Made by a program: the position numbers and the translations under genes
The notes under the pieces: generated by a model
Told to the model about the DNA's origin: nothing
Databases searched by the model: none
The model's input: the letters and a program-made list of their open reading frames with translations, nothing else
Assembly: GCA_947492235.1 (NCBI GenBank)
Contig: CANLLZ010000001.1
Span: 1,054,001 to 1,118,000, forward strand
Direction: 5' to 3'
Length of the DNA: 64,000 bases
Source of the DNA: an uncultured Altererythrobacter sp.
GTDB lineage: Bacteria; Pseudomonadota; Alphaproteobacteria; Sphingomonadales; Sphingomonadaceae
In this document: positions 16,983 through 25,741 of the stretch, in pieces
How positions within the stretch are numbered: position 1 is the stretch's first letter
How the letters are laid out: the number at the start of each line of letters is the position of its first letter

Positions 16983-18023
16983 ATGGCTTCGCCCCCGTTA
17001 AGAGAACTGACAGACCGCGCCCGCTTGATATTCCAGCTGGTGGTGGAAGGCTATCTCGATAGCGGGGAGCCGGTTGGATCGAAAACGCTGGCGCAGGGTG
17101 GGGGGCTGGACCTGTCGCCCGCGTCCATCCGCTCTGTCTTGGCCGATCTGGAAGGCGCCGGGCTGCTGTCCGCGCCGCATACCAGCGCCGGACGAATGCC
17201 AACCGAAAGCGGCCTGCGCATCTTTGTCGACGGTATGATGCAGGTGGCTGAGCCGACTGCGGTCGAGCGAGCCGCGATCGAACAGCGCCTGAGCGCATCA
17301 GGCCCGATCGAGCAGGCGCTGGAAACCACCAGCGCGATCCTGTCCGACATCAGCGGGGCGGCGGGCATGGTCATGGTGCCGCGCCGCGAGCCGCGCCTGT
17401 CGCAGGTCACGCTGGTGCCGCTGGGGCAGGGCCGAGCGCTGGCGGTTCTGGTCGGCGAGGACGGTCAGGTGGAAAACCGTGTGATGGATGTGGGCACAAC
17501 TCCCAGCCACACTCTCGAACAAGTCAGCAATTACATCTCTGCCCGGTTGGCGGGCCGCACTCTGCCAGAGGCGGCGGCGGACATAAGGCGCGAACTGGCG
17601 AGCGGGAAGAGCGCGCTGGACGAGGCAAGCCGCGACTTGGTGGAACGCGGCATTGCCGTGTGGAGCGAAGACGCCGCCGAGCGCCCCGTCCTGATCGTGC
17701 GCGGCCAAGCCAATCTGCTGGACGAAGCCGCGATGGAAGATCTGGAGCGGGTCCGGTCCCTGCTCGATGATCTGGAAAGCAAGCACTCGGTCGCCGATCT
17801 GCTCGAAATTGCGCGCGAGGCAGAATCCACGCGCATTTTTATCGGCGCAGAGAACCGCCTGTTCGCGCTCAGCGGATCATCCGTTATCGCGTCGCCCTAC
17901 CGTGACCGCGAGGGAAAAGTGGTGGGCGTGCTGGGTGTGATCGGCCCGACCCGGTTGAATTACGCCCGCGTCGTGCCCATGGTTGATTTCACAGCTCGCT
18001 CATTGGGCAAACTCATCGGATAA
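16983..18023 (+). CDS. hrcA: Heat-inducible transcription repressor HrcA
   Basis: This 346-residue repressor binds CIRCE elements and holds down chaperonin genes at normal temperature. The N-terminal winged helix carries LTDRARLIFQLVVEGYLDSGEPVGSK and LSPASIRSVLADLEGAGLL in sequence, followed by the TSAGRMPTESGLR linker. The remainder is the GAF-like dimerisation region ending with GVIGPTRLNYARVVPMVDFT, as in other HrcA proteins. No CIRCE (TTAGCACTC-N9-GAGTGCTAA) is visible upstream, so control of groESL elsewhere is more likely than autoregulation here. grpE follows after 18 bases. Confidence 0.96.
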   Translation: MASPPLRELTDRARLIFQLVVEGYLDSGEPVGSKTLAQGGGLDLSPASIRSVLADLEGAGLLSAPHTSAGRMPTESGLRIFVDGMMQVAEPTAVERAAIEQRLSASGPIEQALETTSAILSDISGAAGMVMVPRREPRLSQVTLVPLGQGRALAVLVGEDGQVENRVMDVGTTPSHTLEQVSNYISARLAGRTLPEAAADIRRELASGKSALDEASRDLVERGIAVWSEDAAERPVLIVRGQANLLDEAAMEDLERVRSLLDDLESKHSVADLLEIAREAESTRIFIGAENRLFALSGSSVIASPYRDREGKVVGVLGVIGPTRLNYARVVPMVDFTARSLGKLIG

Positions 18024-18041
18024 GACGGAAAAACTTCACCC

Positions 18042-18641
18042 ATGATGGATGACACAGATAAGCCGGATACGGCAGGCACAGACGCAGAAATCGAGAAAGA
18101 ACTGGAAGGCGTGCCCGAGCACATGCTCGGCGATGAAGATGACGCTGAGGAAGAGAGCGAGCCCGATTTGAGCGCAGAGCTCGAGCAGCTCCGCAACGAT
18201 TTGGCGGAGGCCAAGCAGGAAACCCTCTATGCCCGCGCCGACACGCAGAATGTCCGACGCCGGATGGAGAAGGACGTGGCCGATGCGCGGAGCTACGCCG
18301 CGACCGGTTTCGCGCGGGATATATTATCCGTGGCCGACAACCTCTCGCGCGCTGTGGAATCCATTCCAGAGGCCTTGCGCGAGGACGAAAAATTCAAAGG
18401 TCTGGTCGCTGGAATCGAAGCAACGCAGCGCGAGCTGACCAAAGTTTTCGGCCAGCACGGTGTGGAGCGCATCGCCGCAATGGGCCTACCGCTCGACCCC
18501 AACCAGCATCAGGCAATGATGGAAGTGCCGACGGACGAGCATGAGCCCGGCACCATCGTGCAGGAAATGCAGGCCGGCTATATGATCAAGGATCGCCTGC
18601 TACGCCCGGCAATGGTCGGCGTGGCGAAGAAGCCCGACTAA
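18042..18641 (+). CDS. grpE: GrpE nucleotide exchange factor
   Basis: A 199-residue exchange factor that releases ADP from DnaK. The N-terminal 45 residues are strongly acidic. A long coiled coil follows (ELEQLRNDLAEAKQETLYAR), then the DTQNVRRRMEKDV segment typical of GrpE. The C-terminal beta domain includes GLPLDPNQHQAMMEV and PGTIVQEMQAGYMIKDRLLRP across the DnaK-binding wing. The gene sits 18 bases after hrcA and is followed by a strong intrinsic terminator, which closes an hrcA-grpE operon. Two adjacent ATG codons (18042, 18045) are possible starts. Confidence 0.96.
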   Translation: MMDDTDKPDTAGTDAEIEKELEGVPEHMLGDEDDAEEESEPDLSAELEQLRNDLAEAKQETLYARADTQNVRRRMEKDVADARSYAATGFARDILSVADNLSRAVESIPEALREDEKFKGLVAGIEATQRELTKVFGQHGVERIAAMGLPLDPNQHQAMMEVPTDEHEPGTIVQEMQAGYMIKDRLLRPAMVGVAKKPD

Positions 18642-18667
18642 GTCAGGGACACCTTATTAATCTGAGC

Positions 18668-18697
18668 GGGCGGTCATGCGAGTGGCCGCCCGTTTTC
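18668..18697 (+). terminator. Intrinsic terminator after grpE
   Basis: An 8-base stem, GGGCGGTC pairing with GGCCGCCC (one G-T pair), encloses the loop ATGCGAGT and is followed by GTTTTCG. It lies 27 bases after the grpE stop codon and separates hrcA-grpE from the small lipoprotein gene. Confidence 0.8.
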
Positions 18698-18811
18698 GTA
18701 TCGGGGTGCGCCTATCTGTGCCTAGCGAAAGGCAAGCCGCAGAAATTCGCCGAACTTCTCCGGGGCATTAGTGATACGATGCTTAGGGAAGGCCCATAAA
18801 GGAGAAGTCGC

Positions 18812-19105
18812 ATGAAGAAGTCCCTATACCTCGCACCCGTCGTCATGGTCAGCGCGCTGACTTTGCCCGGCTGTGCCGAAAACTATGCTGCGGAGGGCGG
18901 TCTGGCTGGAGCGGCTGCAGGAGCCGGCATTGCTGCGCTGACCGGTGGCGATATTGCCACCTACGCTTTGGCAGGAGCTGCGGCTGGAGGCTTGGCGGGA
19001 TATTTCGTCGACAAGAACGACAAATGCGATGGCTACAACAACAGCCGGTATCTCGATGATGATTGCTTCGGGACCGCAGGTTATCCGGCCGATCCGCGCT
19101 ATTGA
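18812..19105 (+). CDS. Glycine-zipper lipoprotein
   Basis: A 97-residue protein with a lipoprotein signal (lipobox LPGC near residue 21). The middle is a Gly/Ala-rich glycine-zipper segment, GGLAGAAAGAGIAALTGG, followed by a second one, ALAGAAAGGLAGYF. Such segments pack in membranes and are found in small outer-membrane lipoproteins of the YMGG/SlyB-like group. The tail is hydrophilic with two cysteines (DKCDG and DDDCFG). AAAGGAG is ideally placed before the ATG, so good expression is likely. The function is unknown. Confidence 0.8.
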   Translation: MKKSLYLAPVVMVSALTLPGCAENYAAEGGLAGAAAGAGIAALTGGDIATYALAGAAAGGLAGYFVDKNDKCDGYNNSRYLDDDCFGTAGYPADPRY

Positions 19106-19119
19106 TTGCAGCGCAGCAA

Positions 19120-19150
19120 TCTGGCCGCGCCGGGTGTTGGCGCGGCCAGA
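19120..19150. terminator. Strong hairpin between convergent genes, probable bidirectional terminator
   Basis: A perfect 12-base stem, TCTGGCCGCGCC and GGCGCGGCCAGA, encloses the loop GGGTGTT. It lies between the stop codon of the lipoprotein gene and the stop of the opposed dioxygenase gene. No run of T follows on either strand, so it may act as an RNA-stabilising hairpin or a weak terminator. Confidence 0.6.
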
Positions 19151-19168
19151 TCGTGATGCACCTGAGGC

Positions 19169-20329
19169 CTAGACGGTCTGCGCCCGGTTTTCGTCGCGGT
19201 GCTTCTTCAGATATTTCATGAAGGGCGTGCCGCCTGTCCCGACGTCGGGATCATTCCCGGCAATCGAACCGGCTTGCTTGTTGATATAGCTCGCTGCGTA
19301 TTCGAGATGCCGGGTGCGGAACCGGGCTGATTGCTCCAGACAGGCATTGAACGCCGCCTTTAGCGCCGGATCACCGGACCCGGCGACAAAATCGCGCAAG
19401 GTCGAATGCCGCGCCAGATCCTCGATAAACCGGCGATGCTCCACCGGGCGATAATGGTGCAATTCATCCAGGAAGCTTTTGAGCGGGTCATCGCTGTGCC
19501 CCACCTGAAACAGGGCATCCATCGCGGGAACAATGCTTGATTGTGAGCCTGTCTGACCGCGCAGCGCCTGCGGTTTCCCGCCCAGTGCTTCGACGCCTTC
19601 ATAGATTAGCCCGCCATCTAGCGCCGGATTGTTGGCCCAGCCATGGATATAGGGCCGCACGCGGTGGAAATAGATATAAGGGTCGCAGCGCTCGGTCATG
19701 CGCCCGAACACGGCATAAATACGCTCCCACGCTTCATCCATCTCGGTCAGCAAACGGGTGGCTTCGGCGGTGTTCTTGTCTTTGGACACTGTGACCAGCT
19801 TGGCCGCATTGTCGAGCAGAACGCCCGCTTCCGCTTCGATCGCAACATGGATCAGGACGAACCAGTTTTCGTCATCACCGCCCAGAAAGTTCTGGTGCAT
19901 CGCGATATTATCGAGCGTGATCGGGCCCGATTTGTCGAGCCGGTACCAATTGTCGAGAACATAGCCCGAATAGGGCAGCAACGGCGCTTGCCCAAGACGG
20001 TCTGAAATGGCGACCATTGGACGGGCCAGATTGGCGGGCAGGCAGGCGGGCGCATCGGCTTCGCCCCAGACATAGGCCTGCACTAGGAAGGACATGTGGA
20101 CCATCGCGGTGCGCACTTCTTCTTCGGGTGCCTCGCGGGCCCAATCGGCGATGTCGGGTTCGGGCAATTGTTCCAGCCAGTGGCGCACCCGCCCTGTGGT
20201 CAGCAGCGCGGATAGATTTCCCGCTGCCTCCACGATCGGGGCCCACACCGGGGGCAGGGTGATCTCGTCGATTTCGTAATGCGAGAGGTAGCCGCGTGTC
20301 CGCGACATGGCGTAATTCTTCAGCTCCAT
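19169..20329 (-). CDS. Indoleamine 2,3-dioxygenase-like heme protein
   Basis: This 386-residue protein matches the IDO family along its whole length rather than tryptophan 2,3-dioxygenase. Human IDO1 (from memory) and this protein share AYVWG, the NW of the VLDNW segment, the HGWxxNPxLxxGLIYEG block, the QSS box (GSQSSIVPAMDAL) and the C-terminal loop GTGGT. H341 in RTRHLEYAASYI aligns with the proximal heme ligand H346 of IDO1, and the arginine of HRVRPYIHGW matches R231. It should open the indole ring of tryptophan or a related compound. No other kynurenine-pathway gene is nearby, so the pathway role is open. Confidence 0.87.
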   Translation of the reverse strand: MELKNYAMSRTRGYLSHYEIDEITLPPVWAPIVEAAGNLSALLTTGRVRHWLEQLPEPDIADWAREAPEEEVRTAMVHMSFLVQAYVWGEADAPACLPANLARPMVAISDRLGQAPLLPYSGYVLDNWYRLDKSGPITLDNIAMHQNFLGGDDENWFVLIHVAIEAEAGVLLDNAAKLVTVSKDKNTAEATRLLTEMDEAWERIYAVFGRMTERCDPYIYFHRVRPYIHGWANNPALDGGLIYEGVEALGGKPQALRGQTGSQSSIVPAMDALFQVGHSDDPLKSFLDELHHYRPVEHRRFIEDLARHSTLRDFVAGSGDPALKAAFNACLEQSARFRTRHLEYAASYINKQAGSIAGNDPDVGTGGTPFMKYLKKHRDENRAQTV

Positions 20330-20344
20330 GTGATTGCTCGTTAG

Positions 20345-20406
20345 CCGGTCGCGGGTTTGGCCGACCGGACAGACTAAAGTCTATATCCGCGCCATAGGAA
20401 TCACAA
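20345..20406 (-). promoter_or_regulatory. Putative promoter and operator of the IDO-like gene
   Basis: On the minus strand TTGTGA (20406-20401) and TATAGA (20385-20380) are 15 bases apart, a short but possible sigma-70 pair. The -10 region overlaps the inverted repeat AGACT-AA-AGTCT (20371-20382). A second perfect inverted repeat, CCGGTCG-N10-CGACCGG, lies at 20345-20368, between the promoter and the start codon. Both look like repressor sites, and no dedicated regulator gene is adjacent. Confidence 0.4.
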
Positions 20407-20416
20407 GCGAGCGGAC

Positions 20417-20944
20417 CTAATCGGCACCGGGAAAACGCACCAGCAGATCGTAGGCGGCTGGATCGGAAACGCCGGCCAGCGCAATGCCCCGTCGCAGCAT
20501 CCACGCGTGCTTCACAATCTCCGCTTGCTGCTCGATGCCATAGGCCTCCAGCGGTCGCCCGGGCTTGAGCGAATAGTCGTAGCGGCACCATGGATGACGC
20601 CGGAGCGGAAGGTACCAGTCGCCTTTCGACTGGGTCTGCCAGACATGCGTCATTTCGTGAATGAACAGGCCCTGCCGCTGGAAACGCGCGGTCGCAAAGT
20701 CCTCGCAATAAGCCTCGCCCTTCGGGTGAAAATGCAAATGCCCGCGCGGGGCCATGGTGACATGGCGCGGCTGGAAAAAGGCCCATTTGCGCCGTCTGAT
20801 GGTGACCTTGCGGTAATCGATTGCGTCGCCAAAGATCGACCTGGCAAGCGCGGTTTCACCCTCGGTCAGCCGCCGTTCCCCGCCGACCGGACAGAAATCC
20901 GGCTCGGCGTGCTCGTCATCGCTCTCCAGATCGAGCGCGCTCAC
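20417..20944 (-). CDS. HEMTH-motif putative metallopeptidase (vgr-related)
   Basis: A 175-residue protein without a signal peptide. It has an HExxH motif, H96-EMT-H100, inside GLFIHEMTHVWQ, the pattern of a zinc metallopeptidase or a zinc-binding remnant. Similar sphingomonad proteins are often labelled vgr-related because they resemble a segment attached to some type VI spike proteins; there is no other secretion gene here. The start is two bases after the stop codon of the PCu(A)C gene upstream, so the two are co-transcribed. The third zinc ligand cannot be assigned with certainty and the substrate is unknown. Confidence 0.72.
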   Translation of the reverse strand: MSALDLESDDEHAEPDFCPVGGERRLTEGETALARSIFGDAIDYRKVTIRRRKWAFFQPRHVTMAPRGHLHFHPKGEAYCEDFATARFQRQGLFIHEMTHVWQTQSKGDWYLPLRRHPWCRYDYSLKPGRPLEAYGIEQQAEIVKHAWMLRRGIALAGVSDPAAYDLLVRFPGAD

Positions 20945-20946
20945 GC

Positions 20947-21444
20947 TTAACGGTCTGCGCCTGCTGCAACCACCTCGGCGGTGAAGCTCGTTTTGTCTCC
21001 GCCCACGACTGTCAGCGTCACATCGACATTCTGCCCGGGTTCGACAGTGTCCGGCAATCCAAACACCATGATATGCTTGCCGCCTGGCTCAAAGGTGACG
21101 CTATCGCCGGGGTTGAGCAGCAACGGGCCCATTTCGCCCATCACCATTTTGCGTTCCCATTCGGAGGTCTCGTGCAGTTCCGTCTTCTCGGCACCCTCGA
21201 CAGAAGCGGCCCGAACCGTGGTCGCGCGTTCGCCGTCATAGCTCATATCGAGATAGATCGCGGCTGGGTTGCCGGCGACTGCGTTCAGCACAAGGCGAGC
21301 GTTTTCAATCGTCAGCCCCGGCACAGCTTCAACAGCGCCCGCGGCTTCACCGGCAGGCGCTTCTGCTGTCTCACCGCAAGCGGTCAAGCCGCCGCCAGCT
21401 AGCCCCAGTGCCAATGCCATTGCCCATTTGTTCACGCGCTTCAC
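20947..21444 (-). CDS. Periplasmic copper chaperone PCu(A)C, lipoprotein
   Basis: A 165-residue lipoprotein with lipobox LTAC near residue 23 and an Ala/Glu-rich linker. The mature domain has the full copper-site spacing H-X10-M-X21-H-X-M: H91, M102, H124 and M126. PCu(A)C proteins bind Cu(I) in the periplasm and deliver it to the CuA site of cytochrome oxidase. No sco or cox gene is adjacent. It is divergent from dnaK and forms a two-gene unit with the HEMTH gene, which starts two bases after its stop. Confidence 0.92.
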   Translation of the reverse strand: MKRVNKWAMALALGLAGGGLTACGETAEAPAGEAAGAVEAVPGLTIENARLVLNAVAGNPAAIYLDMSYDGERATTVRAASVEGAEKTELHETSEWERKMVMGEMGPLLLNPGDSVTFEPGGKHIMVFGLPDTVEPGQNVDVTLTVVGGDKTSFTAEVVAAGADR

Positions 21445-21485
21445 TCCGGTTGTTTATTTGTATGCTCGCCTAGCCCGCTACCTCC

Positions 21486-21513
21486 CTTGTGCCAAGGGAA
21501 AGGCCACCTATAT
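21486..21513 (+). promoter_or_regulatory. Probable heat-shock (RpoH-type) promoter of dnaK
   Basis: CTTGTGC at 21486-21492 and ACCTATAT at 21506-21513 are 13 bases apart. They resemble the RpoH consensus CTTGAAA-N11/16-CCCCATNT. The predicted start site is about 80 bases before the dnaK ATG. This fits heat control of dnaK-dnaJ, but it has not been tested. Confidence 0.5.
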
Positions 21514-21604
21514 CGCCCTCATAATCGAGCCGCCGACAGGCCTTGCCACATGGGTGGGGGGTCCATGGGCGGTGTCCAATACCTGAAAGAAGATGGGGTA
21601 CAGA

Positions 21605-23548
21605 ATGAGTAAAGTGATCGGTATCGACCTTGGCACCACCAATAGCTGTGTTGCCGTAATGGACGGCGGCAAGCCGAAGGTCGTGGAGAATTCGGAAGGC
21701 GCGCGCACCACGCCGTCGATCGTCGCCTTCACCAAGGATAGCGAACGTCTGATCGGCCAGCCGGCAAAGCGGCAGGCTGTGACCAATCCCGACAACACCT
21801 TGTTTGCGATCAAGCGTCTGATCGGCCGCCGGTTCGATGATCCGCTGACCAAGAAGGACATGGAGCTGGTCCCCTACGAAATCGTCAAGGGAAAGACCGG
21901 CGACGCATGGGTCAAGGCAGGCGGCGAGGAATACTCCCCCAGCCAGATTTCCGCTTTCATTCTGCAGAAGATGAAGGAAACCGCCGAGAGCTATCTGGGC
22001 GAAACCGTGACGCAGGCGGTCATCACCGTCCCGGCATATTTCAACGATGCCCAGCGGCAGGCAACCAAGGACGCCGGCCAGATCGCCGGTCTGGAAGTTC
22101 TGCGCATCATCAACGAGCCGACCGCAGCTGCGCTCGCCTACGGAATGGACAAGGAAGATGGCAAGACCATCGCGGTCTATGACCTTGGCGGCGGTACGTT
22201 CGACGTTTCCGTTCTGGAAATCGGCGACGGCGTGTTTGAAGTGAAGTCGACCAATGGCGACACCTTCCTCGGCGGTGAAGACTTCGACAACGCGATTGTC
22301 GAGTATCTCGCAGAGGCCTTCAAGAAGAAGGAAAACATGGACCTGCGGACCGACAAGCTGGCTCTGCAGCGTCTGAAAGAAGCCGCGGAAAAGGCCAAGA
22401 TCGAGCTGTCCAGCTCGGCCTCGACCGAAGTCAACTTGCCCTTCATCACCGCGCGGATGGAAGGCGGCGCGTCCACTCCGCTGCACCTGGTCGAAACGCT
22501 GACCCGCTCCAAGCTGGAGCAGCTGGTCGGGGATCTGATCAAGCGCACGCTGGAGCCGAGCAAGAAAGCCCTGGCCGATGCCGGCCTGGCCGCAAAGGAC
22601 ATCGACGAAGTCATTCTGGTCGGCGGTATGACCCGCATGCCCAAAGTGCGCGAAGTCGTGGAAGAATTCTTCGGCAAGAAGCCCAACACCGGCGTGAACC
22701 CGGACGAAGTCGTTGCCATGGGTGCCGCCATTCAGGCCGGCGTTCTGCAGGGCGACGTGAAGGACGTTCTGCTGCTCGACGTGACCCCGCTTTCGCTGGG
22801 TATCGAGACGCTGGGCGGTGTCTTCACCCGCATGATCGACCGCAACACCACGATCCCGACCAAGAAATCGCAGACCTACTCGACCGCTGAAGACAATCAG
22901 CAGGCCGTGACGATCCGCGTGTTTCAGGGCGAGCGTGAGATGGCGGCCGATAACAAGCTGCTGGGCAATTTTGACCTCGTCGGCATTCCGCCCGCACCGC
23001 GCGGCGTGCCGCAGGTGGAAGTGACCTTCGACATCGACGCCAACGGCATCGTGAACGTGTCCGCCAAAGACAAGGGCACGGGCAAGGAACAGACCATCAA
23101 GATCCAGGCGTCGGGCGGTCTCAACGAGAGCGACATCGACCAGATGGTTCAGGATGCGGAGAAGTTCGCCGAGGAAGACAAGAAGCGCCGCGAAAGTGCC
23201 GAAGCCCGCAACCAGGCCGACAGCCTCGTCCACGCCACGGAGAAGCAAATCTCCGAACATGGCGACAAGATCGACGATGCGCTGAAGACCGAAGTCGAAG
23301 CGAAAATCGCCGAGACCAAGACAGCTCTGGAAGGTGACGATGCCGACGCAATCTCTGCAAAGGCTCAGGAACTGACCGAAGTTGCCATGAAGATGGGCCA
23401 GCAAATCTATGAGCAGGAGCAGGCCAGCGCAGCTGCTGATGCTCCGGCTGATGGCGGCGAAGATGCAGGCAAAGACGAAGACGTTGTCGATGCGGAGTTT
23501 TCCGAAGTCGACACCGATGCCGACGCAGACGCTGACGCCAAGAGCTGA
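21605..23548 (+). CDS. dnaK: Chaperone DnaK (Hsp70)
   Basis: A 647-residue Hsp70. The ATPase domain begins with [19 protein letters not shown] and contains [20 protein letters not shown] in sequence, [24 protein letters not shown] and [10 protein letters not shown]. The substrate domain starts after the [14 protein letters not shown] linker. The acidic tail ends in a run of Asp/Ala residues, as in many DnaK proteins, though it lacks a clear EEVD-type end. The ATG at 21605 is preferred to the one four codons upstream. dnaJ follows after an intercistronic hairpin. Confidence 0.98.
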   Translation: MSKVIGIDLGTTNSCVAVMDGGKPKVVENSEGARTTPSIVAFTKDSERLIGQPAKRQAVTNPDNTLFAIKRLIGRRFDDPLTKKDMELVPYEIVKGKTGDAWVKAGGEEYSPSQISAFILQKMKETAESYLGETVTQAVITVPAYFNDAQRQATKDAGQIAGLEVLRIINEPTAAALAYGMDKEDGKTIAVYDLGGGTFDVSVLEIGDGVFEVKSTNGDTFLGGEDFDNAIVEYLAEAFKKKENMDLRTDKLALQRLKEAAEKAKIELSSSASTEVNLPFITARMEGGASTPLHLVETLTRSKLEQLVGDLIKRTLEPSKKALADAGLAAKDIDEVILVGGMTRMPKVREVVEEFFGKKPNTGVNPDEVVAMGAAIQAGVLQGDVKDVLLLDVTPLSLGIETLGGVFTRMIDRNTTIPTKKSQTYSTAEDNQQAVTIRVFQGEREMAADNKLLGNFDLVGIPPAPRGVPQVEVTFDIDANGIVNVSAKDKGTGKEQTIKIQASGGLNESDIDQMVQDAEKFAEEDKKRRESAEARNQADSLVHATEKQISEHGDKIDDALKTEVEAKIAETKTALEGDDADAISAKAQELTEVAMKMGQQIYEQEQASAAADAPADGGEDAGKDEDVVDAEFSEVDTDADADADAKS

Positions 23549-23569
23549 TCGTTCGAATGACGAACAAAG

Positions 23570-23601
23570 CCGCCGCCGGTGCAATCGCGCATCGGCGGCG
23601 G
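23570..23601 (+). promoter_or_regulatory. Intercistronic hairpin between dnaK and dnaJ
   Basis: A 13-base stem (one G-T pair) pairs CCGCCGCCGGTGC with GCATCGGCGGCGG around the loop AATCGC. No T tract follows. It lies 21 bases after dnaK and 29 bases before the dnaJ start, a position suited to partial termination or mRNA protection that would make DnaK more abundant than DnaJ. Confidence 0.65.
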
Positions 23602-23630
23602 TCTAGCGTTTAACGAACAGGGAATTTCCT

Positions 23631-24743
23631 TTGGCTTCCGAAACCGACCTCTACGAATTGCTGGGCGTGGACCGCAGTGCGGATGCCGCTGCTCTCAAAT
23701 CCGCTTATCGCAAACTGGCGATGAAATATCACCCCGACCGAAATCCGGGGGATGCCGAGGCGGAGGCCCATTTCAAGGCGGTGGGTGCAGCCTACGAAGT
23801 GCTCAAAGACCCGCAGAAGCGCGCTGCTTACGATCAGTATGGCCATGCCGCTTTCCAGCAGCAGGGCGGCCCGGGTGCAGGCCATGCGGATTTCGGCGAT
23901 ATCGGCGACATTTTTGAAACGATCTTCGGCGGCGGATTCGGGCGCGGCGGGCGTCAGCGTCAGTCGCGGGGGGCCGATCTGCGTTATGATATGCAGGTCA
24001 CGCTCGAAGAAGCGTTTGACGGCAAGCAGACCCAGATCGAAATCGAAGTCTCGCAAAGCTGCGACACTTGCAACGGTTCCGGCGCAGAGCCGGGCACGGG
24101 TACGCGCGGCTGCAATTTGTGCAATGGATATGGCAAGGTCCGGGCCAATCAGGGTTTCTTCGTTGTCGAGCGGCCATGCCCCAATTGCCACGGTCGCGGC
24201 GAAGTTCTGGAAGACCCGTGCGGCACGTGCCGGGGCGAGGGCCGGGTGGACAAGCCGCAGGCGCTCGACGTAGAAATTCCGCCCGGCGTCGATACGGGCA
24301 CACGTATTCGCCTTAGCGGCAAGGGTGAGGCCGGCCCGCGCGGCGCGCCTCCGGGTGATCTCTATATTTTCATCCACATTGCCGAGCACGACCTGTTTCA
24401 GCGCGAAGGCACTACGCTGCTGACCCGCGTGCCGATCAGTTTCACCACCGCGGCGCTGGGCGGATCGGTGGATATTCCCGATCTCGACGGTTCGACCAAT
24501 TCGATCGATATTCCGGCCGGCATCCAGTCGGGCAAGCAACTGCGCAAACGCGGCGCAGGGATGCCTGTATTGCAAGGGCGCGGGCGCGGCGATCTGGTGG
24601 TGGAAATCATGGTCGAAACGCCGACCAAGCTCACCAAGGCGCAGAAGGAATTGCTCAAAGAGTTCCGCGAGACCGAAACGGGTGCCGAATGCCCGCAGGC
24701 ACAAGGCTTCTTTGACAAACTGAAAGGCGCATTGGGAGCCTGA
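23631..24743 (+). CDS. dnaJ: Chaperone DnaJ (Hsp40)
   Basis: A 370-residue co-chaperone with all four DnaJ regions. The J domain has HPD in MKYHPDRNPGD. A Gly/Phe region follows (GGGFGRGGRQ). The zinc-finger region has four CxxCxGxG repeats: CDTCNGSG, CNLCNGYG, CPNCHGRG and CGTCRGEG. The C-terminal substrate-binding domain ends normally. The gene starts at TTG (23631), preceded by CAGGGA, and this gives the usual N-terminus (ASETDLYELLGV). It follows dnaK and a strong hairpin. Confidence 0.97.
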   Translation: MASETDLYELLGVDRSADAAALKSAYRKLAMKYHPDRNPGDAEAEAHFKAVGAAYEVLKDPQKRAAYDQYGHAAFQQQGGPGAGHADFGDIGDIFETIFGGGFGRGGRQRQSRGADLRYDMQVTLEEAFDGKQTQIEIEVSQSCDTCNGSGAEPGTGTRGCNLCNGYGKVRANQGFFVVERPCPNCHGRGEVLEDPCGTCRGEGRVDKPQALDVEIPPGVDTGTRIRLSGKGEAGPRGAPPGDLYIFIHIAEHDLFQREGTTLLTRVPISFTTAALGGSVDIPDLDGSTNSIDIPAGIQSGKQLRKRGAGMPVLQGRGRGDLVVEIMVETPTKLTKAQKELLKEFRETETGAECPQAQGFFDKLKGALGA

Positions 24744-24831
24744 TCGAGGTGGCCTGAAATACCGCGGCCTCTCGACAGGCAAAACGCTTTGCGCCTAGGG
24801 CTATCCCCGCAAGAATAAAGGGGATGGTCTG

Positions 24832-25725
24832 ATGAAGAAGCTCGTAACCGCAACGCTCGCCGCATCGGCTGCCGCATTGCTGGCTGGTACGCCTGTGAAC
24901 GCCCAGCGCAATTTTGACGACGTGCAGATCACGACCGAGGAAATCGCTCCGGGCGTAGCGGTCCTGTTCGGGGCAGGCGGCAATATCGGCGTCAGCCATG
25001 GCGAAGACGGCACCGTCCTGATCGACGACCAGTTCGCGCCCCTCACAGCCAAAATTCAGGCCGCGATTGCCGAACTGGGCGCAGGGCCGGTCGATTATCT
25101 CATCAACACCCACTGGCATTTCGACCATTCTGGCGGGAACGAAAATTTCGGCAAGGCCGGTGCGCTGATCTTTGCCCACCACAATGTCCGCAGCCGCATG
25201 GCAGCAGGCGGTATGGCAGCGGGCAATGCGACACCGCCTGCGCCGAAAGTAGCTTTGCCAGTCGTGACCTATGAACAGGGCCTGCGGTTCAATCTCAATG
25301 GCGACCGGGTCAATGTCGTTTTCACCGGCGGTGGCCACACCGATGGCGACAGCGTGATCCATTGGGAGGAGGCCAACATCGTCCATATGGGCGACCTCTA
25401 TTTCAAGATCCCCGGCTATCCGTTCATCGACACCAATTCGGGCGGCAACGTCATCAATGCGATGAACTCGCTCGATCAGGTGATCCGGATGATCGATGAC
25501 GAGACGCAAGTGATCCCCGGCCACGGCCCGATGTCGAACAAGGCAGAGCTGGTCGCTTACCGCGCGATGATCGGCGAAGCGGTTTCGCTGGTGCGGGAGC
25601 TACGCGATCAAGGCATGACCATGGAGGAAGCCATTGCGGCGGAGCCTCTGGCCGGTTTCAATCGCGGAGAGGGCTTTATCGGGCCAGACCAGTTCGTCAC
25701 CGCGATCTGGACTTCGCTGGACTGA
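24832..25725 (+). CDS. Secreted metallo-beta-lactamase-fold hydrolase
   Basis: A 297-residue protein with a Sec signal peptide ending at PVNA around residue 24. The metallo-beta-lactamase fold has the first metal motif H94-W-H96-F-D98-H99 in INTHWHFDHSGG. GGGHTDGDSV and PGHGPMS supply the later histidines, and MGDLYFK the bridging aspartate. Periplasmic members with this pattern include quinoprotein-relay and cyclase-like proteins as well as lactamases, so the substrate is open. It follows dnaJ after 88 bases with its own AAAGGGGA-type site and is followed closely by the DUF6445-like gene. Confidence 0.88.
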   Translation: MKKLVTATLAASAAALLAGTPVNAQRNFDDVQITTEEIAPGVAVLFGAGGNIGVSHGEDGTVLIDDQFAPLTAKIQAAIAELGAGPVDYLINTHWHFDHSGGNENFGKAGALIFAHHNVRSRMAAGGMAAGNATPPAPKVALPVVTYEQGLRFNLNGDRVNVVFTGGGHTDGDSVIHWEEANIVHMGDLYFKIPGYPFIDTNSGGNVINAMNSLDQVIRMIDDETQVIPGHGPMSNKAELVAYRAMIGEAVSLVRELRDQGMTMEEAIAAEPLAGFNRGEGFIGPDQFVTAIWTSLD

Positions 25726-25741
25726 CACCGGAGCAAGCCCC

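Noticed and set aside
21470-23584. A 704-residue frame antisense to dnaK
   Set aside because: High GC produces long opposite-strand frames; dnaK motifs are on the plus strand and no conserved motif is seen here.
23610-24782. A 390-residue frame antisense to dnaJ
   Set aside because: Shadow of the DnaJ gene, which has all four expected domains.
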